From assembly GCA_021186555.1 (NCBI GenBank), contig JAJKFL010000003.1, forward strand, positions 46,039,908 to 46,103,907: a stretch of 64,000 bases of DNA, in the 5' to 3' direction. Numbering within the stretch: the first letter of the stretch is position 1; each line of letters begins with the position of its first letter. A program made the position numbers and the translations under genes. Of this stretch, positions 63,656-64,000 are shown one piece after another. The stretch is from Reticulitermes speratus (Eukaryota > Arthropoda > Insecta > Blattodea > Rhinotermitidae). Under the pieces are notes generated by a model that saw only the letters and a list, made by a program, of their open reading frames with translations, did no database searches and was not told the DNA's origin.

Positions 63656-63753
63656 ACCAACTGATGCACACTAAAACCACTTTTTAATGTAGCTTTATTA
63701 TTGTTAAAATTGTACCCCTACACGTGTTTCGATCCTAGGATCATCATCAGGGG
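63656..63753 (-). mobile_element. end of a hammerhead-like element in the intron after exon 12
   Basis: The shared terminus GTGCATCAGTTGGT (63656-63669, minus strand) lies 46 bp from an intact hammerhead-like core. The element extends rightward, possibly past the window end. It is antisense to the Pvr-like gene. Confidence 0.65.
63715..63753 (-). ncRNA. hammerhead ribozyme-like motif, intact core
   Basis: On the minus strand the order is CCC, CTGATGA, a GATCC/GGATC stem II with a 2-base loop, GAAAC, a short CAC/GTG stem III, GTA, GGG. Stem I (CCC/GGG) closes exactly at the core. As in the other copies, one extra U precedes stem II. This copy and the one at 14228 are the best candidates for activity. 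Confidence 0.55.
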
Positions 63754-64000
63754 TTTTTTTTATAGCTGAAAGCTACAGTCACTTCAAACACATGATTTTA
63801 AATATTCATACGGCACATTAAAACTTATATATTATAAGTTAAAATCTTGTTAAAAGACTCGTTAAAAGTTGTATAATTGTAAAAGTATTGTAGATAGTTG
63901 ATTGCGGGAATGCTGGCGTGTGGGATCGTGGTACTAAAGGCATGTGATATGTTTCTGTGGGGAGCGAAGTGTACTGCCTGTCATACAGTGAAGAGTACTA

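Noticed and set aside
1-64000. CRISPR arrays, bacterial operons or viral genes
   Set aside because: No direct-repeat/spacer arrays, Shine-Dalgarno-led gene runs or virus-type genes; split genes and SINEs mark this as animal nuclear DNA.

Overview
This window looks like insect nuclear DNA, most probably from a large-genome polyneopteran such as a cockroach or a close relative. That assignment is inference. It rests on sparse multi-exon genes with GT-AG introns, AT-rich spacers, two prokineticin/astakine-type genes, an invertebrate-type lysozyme, and very dense SINE, LINE, mariner and MITE debris. No bacterial-style gene organisation is present.

The left third (1-24 kb) holds three small secreted-protein genes, all on the minus strand. 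An i-type lysozyme lies at 6381-6830. Two tandem two-exon astakine-like cytokine genes lie at 15505-15946 and 20860-23266. Each astakine gene has ten cysteines in the prokineticin spacing, split by a phase-1 intron at the same codon. The rest of this part is tRNA-derived SINEs, 5'-truncated LINEs with target-site duplications, foldback elements and unique AT-rich DNA.

The middle (24-36.6 kb) has no host gene I can support. It holds SINEs, a 1.33-kb mariner with frameshifts (32211-33543), and an unusual compound locus around that mariner: inverted copies of an element carrying a hammerhead-ribozyme-like core, beside a 27-bp minisatellite.

The right half (36.8 kb to the right edge) is one plus-strand gene. 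I traced twelve exons whose splice phases agree at every junction, although the donor of exon 2 is weak. Together they encode a signal peptide and six Ig-like domains. By resemblance to VEGF receptors these are D1, D3, D4, D5, D6 and D7, so this is the extracellular part of an insect Pvr (PDGF/VEGF receptor-related) tyrosine kinase. I could not find D2. The transmembrane segment and kinase must lie beyond base 64000. The introns carry many insertions: a broken multi-copy transposon-like gene (41937-43713), LINE 3' ends, a 3.4-kb RTE-type LINE with a likely 10-bp target duplication (56316-59719), an internally deleted pogo-like element (60438-61338) and a decayed mariner.

Functionally, astakines are known haematopoietic cytokines in arthropods, Pvr controls haemocyte survival and migration, and lysozymes are often immune genes. 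The window may therefore be an immune/blood-cell neighbourhood, but physical proximity is the only evidence for that link here. The most unusual non-genic signal is a family of at least five hammerhead-like motifs, each 30-46 bp from a shared terminus of the form GTGCRTYYGTTGGT.
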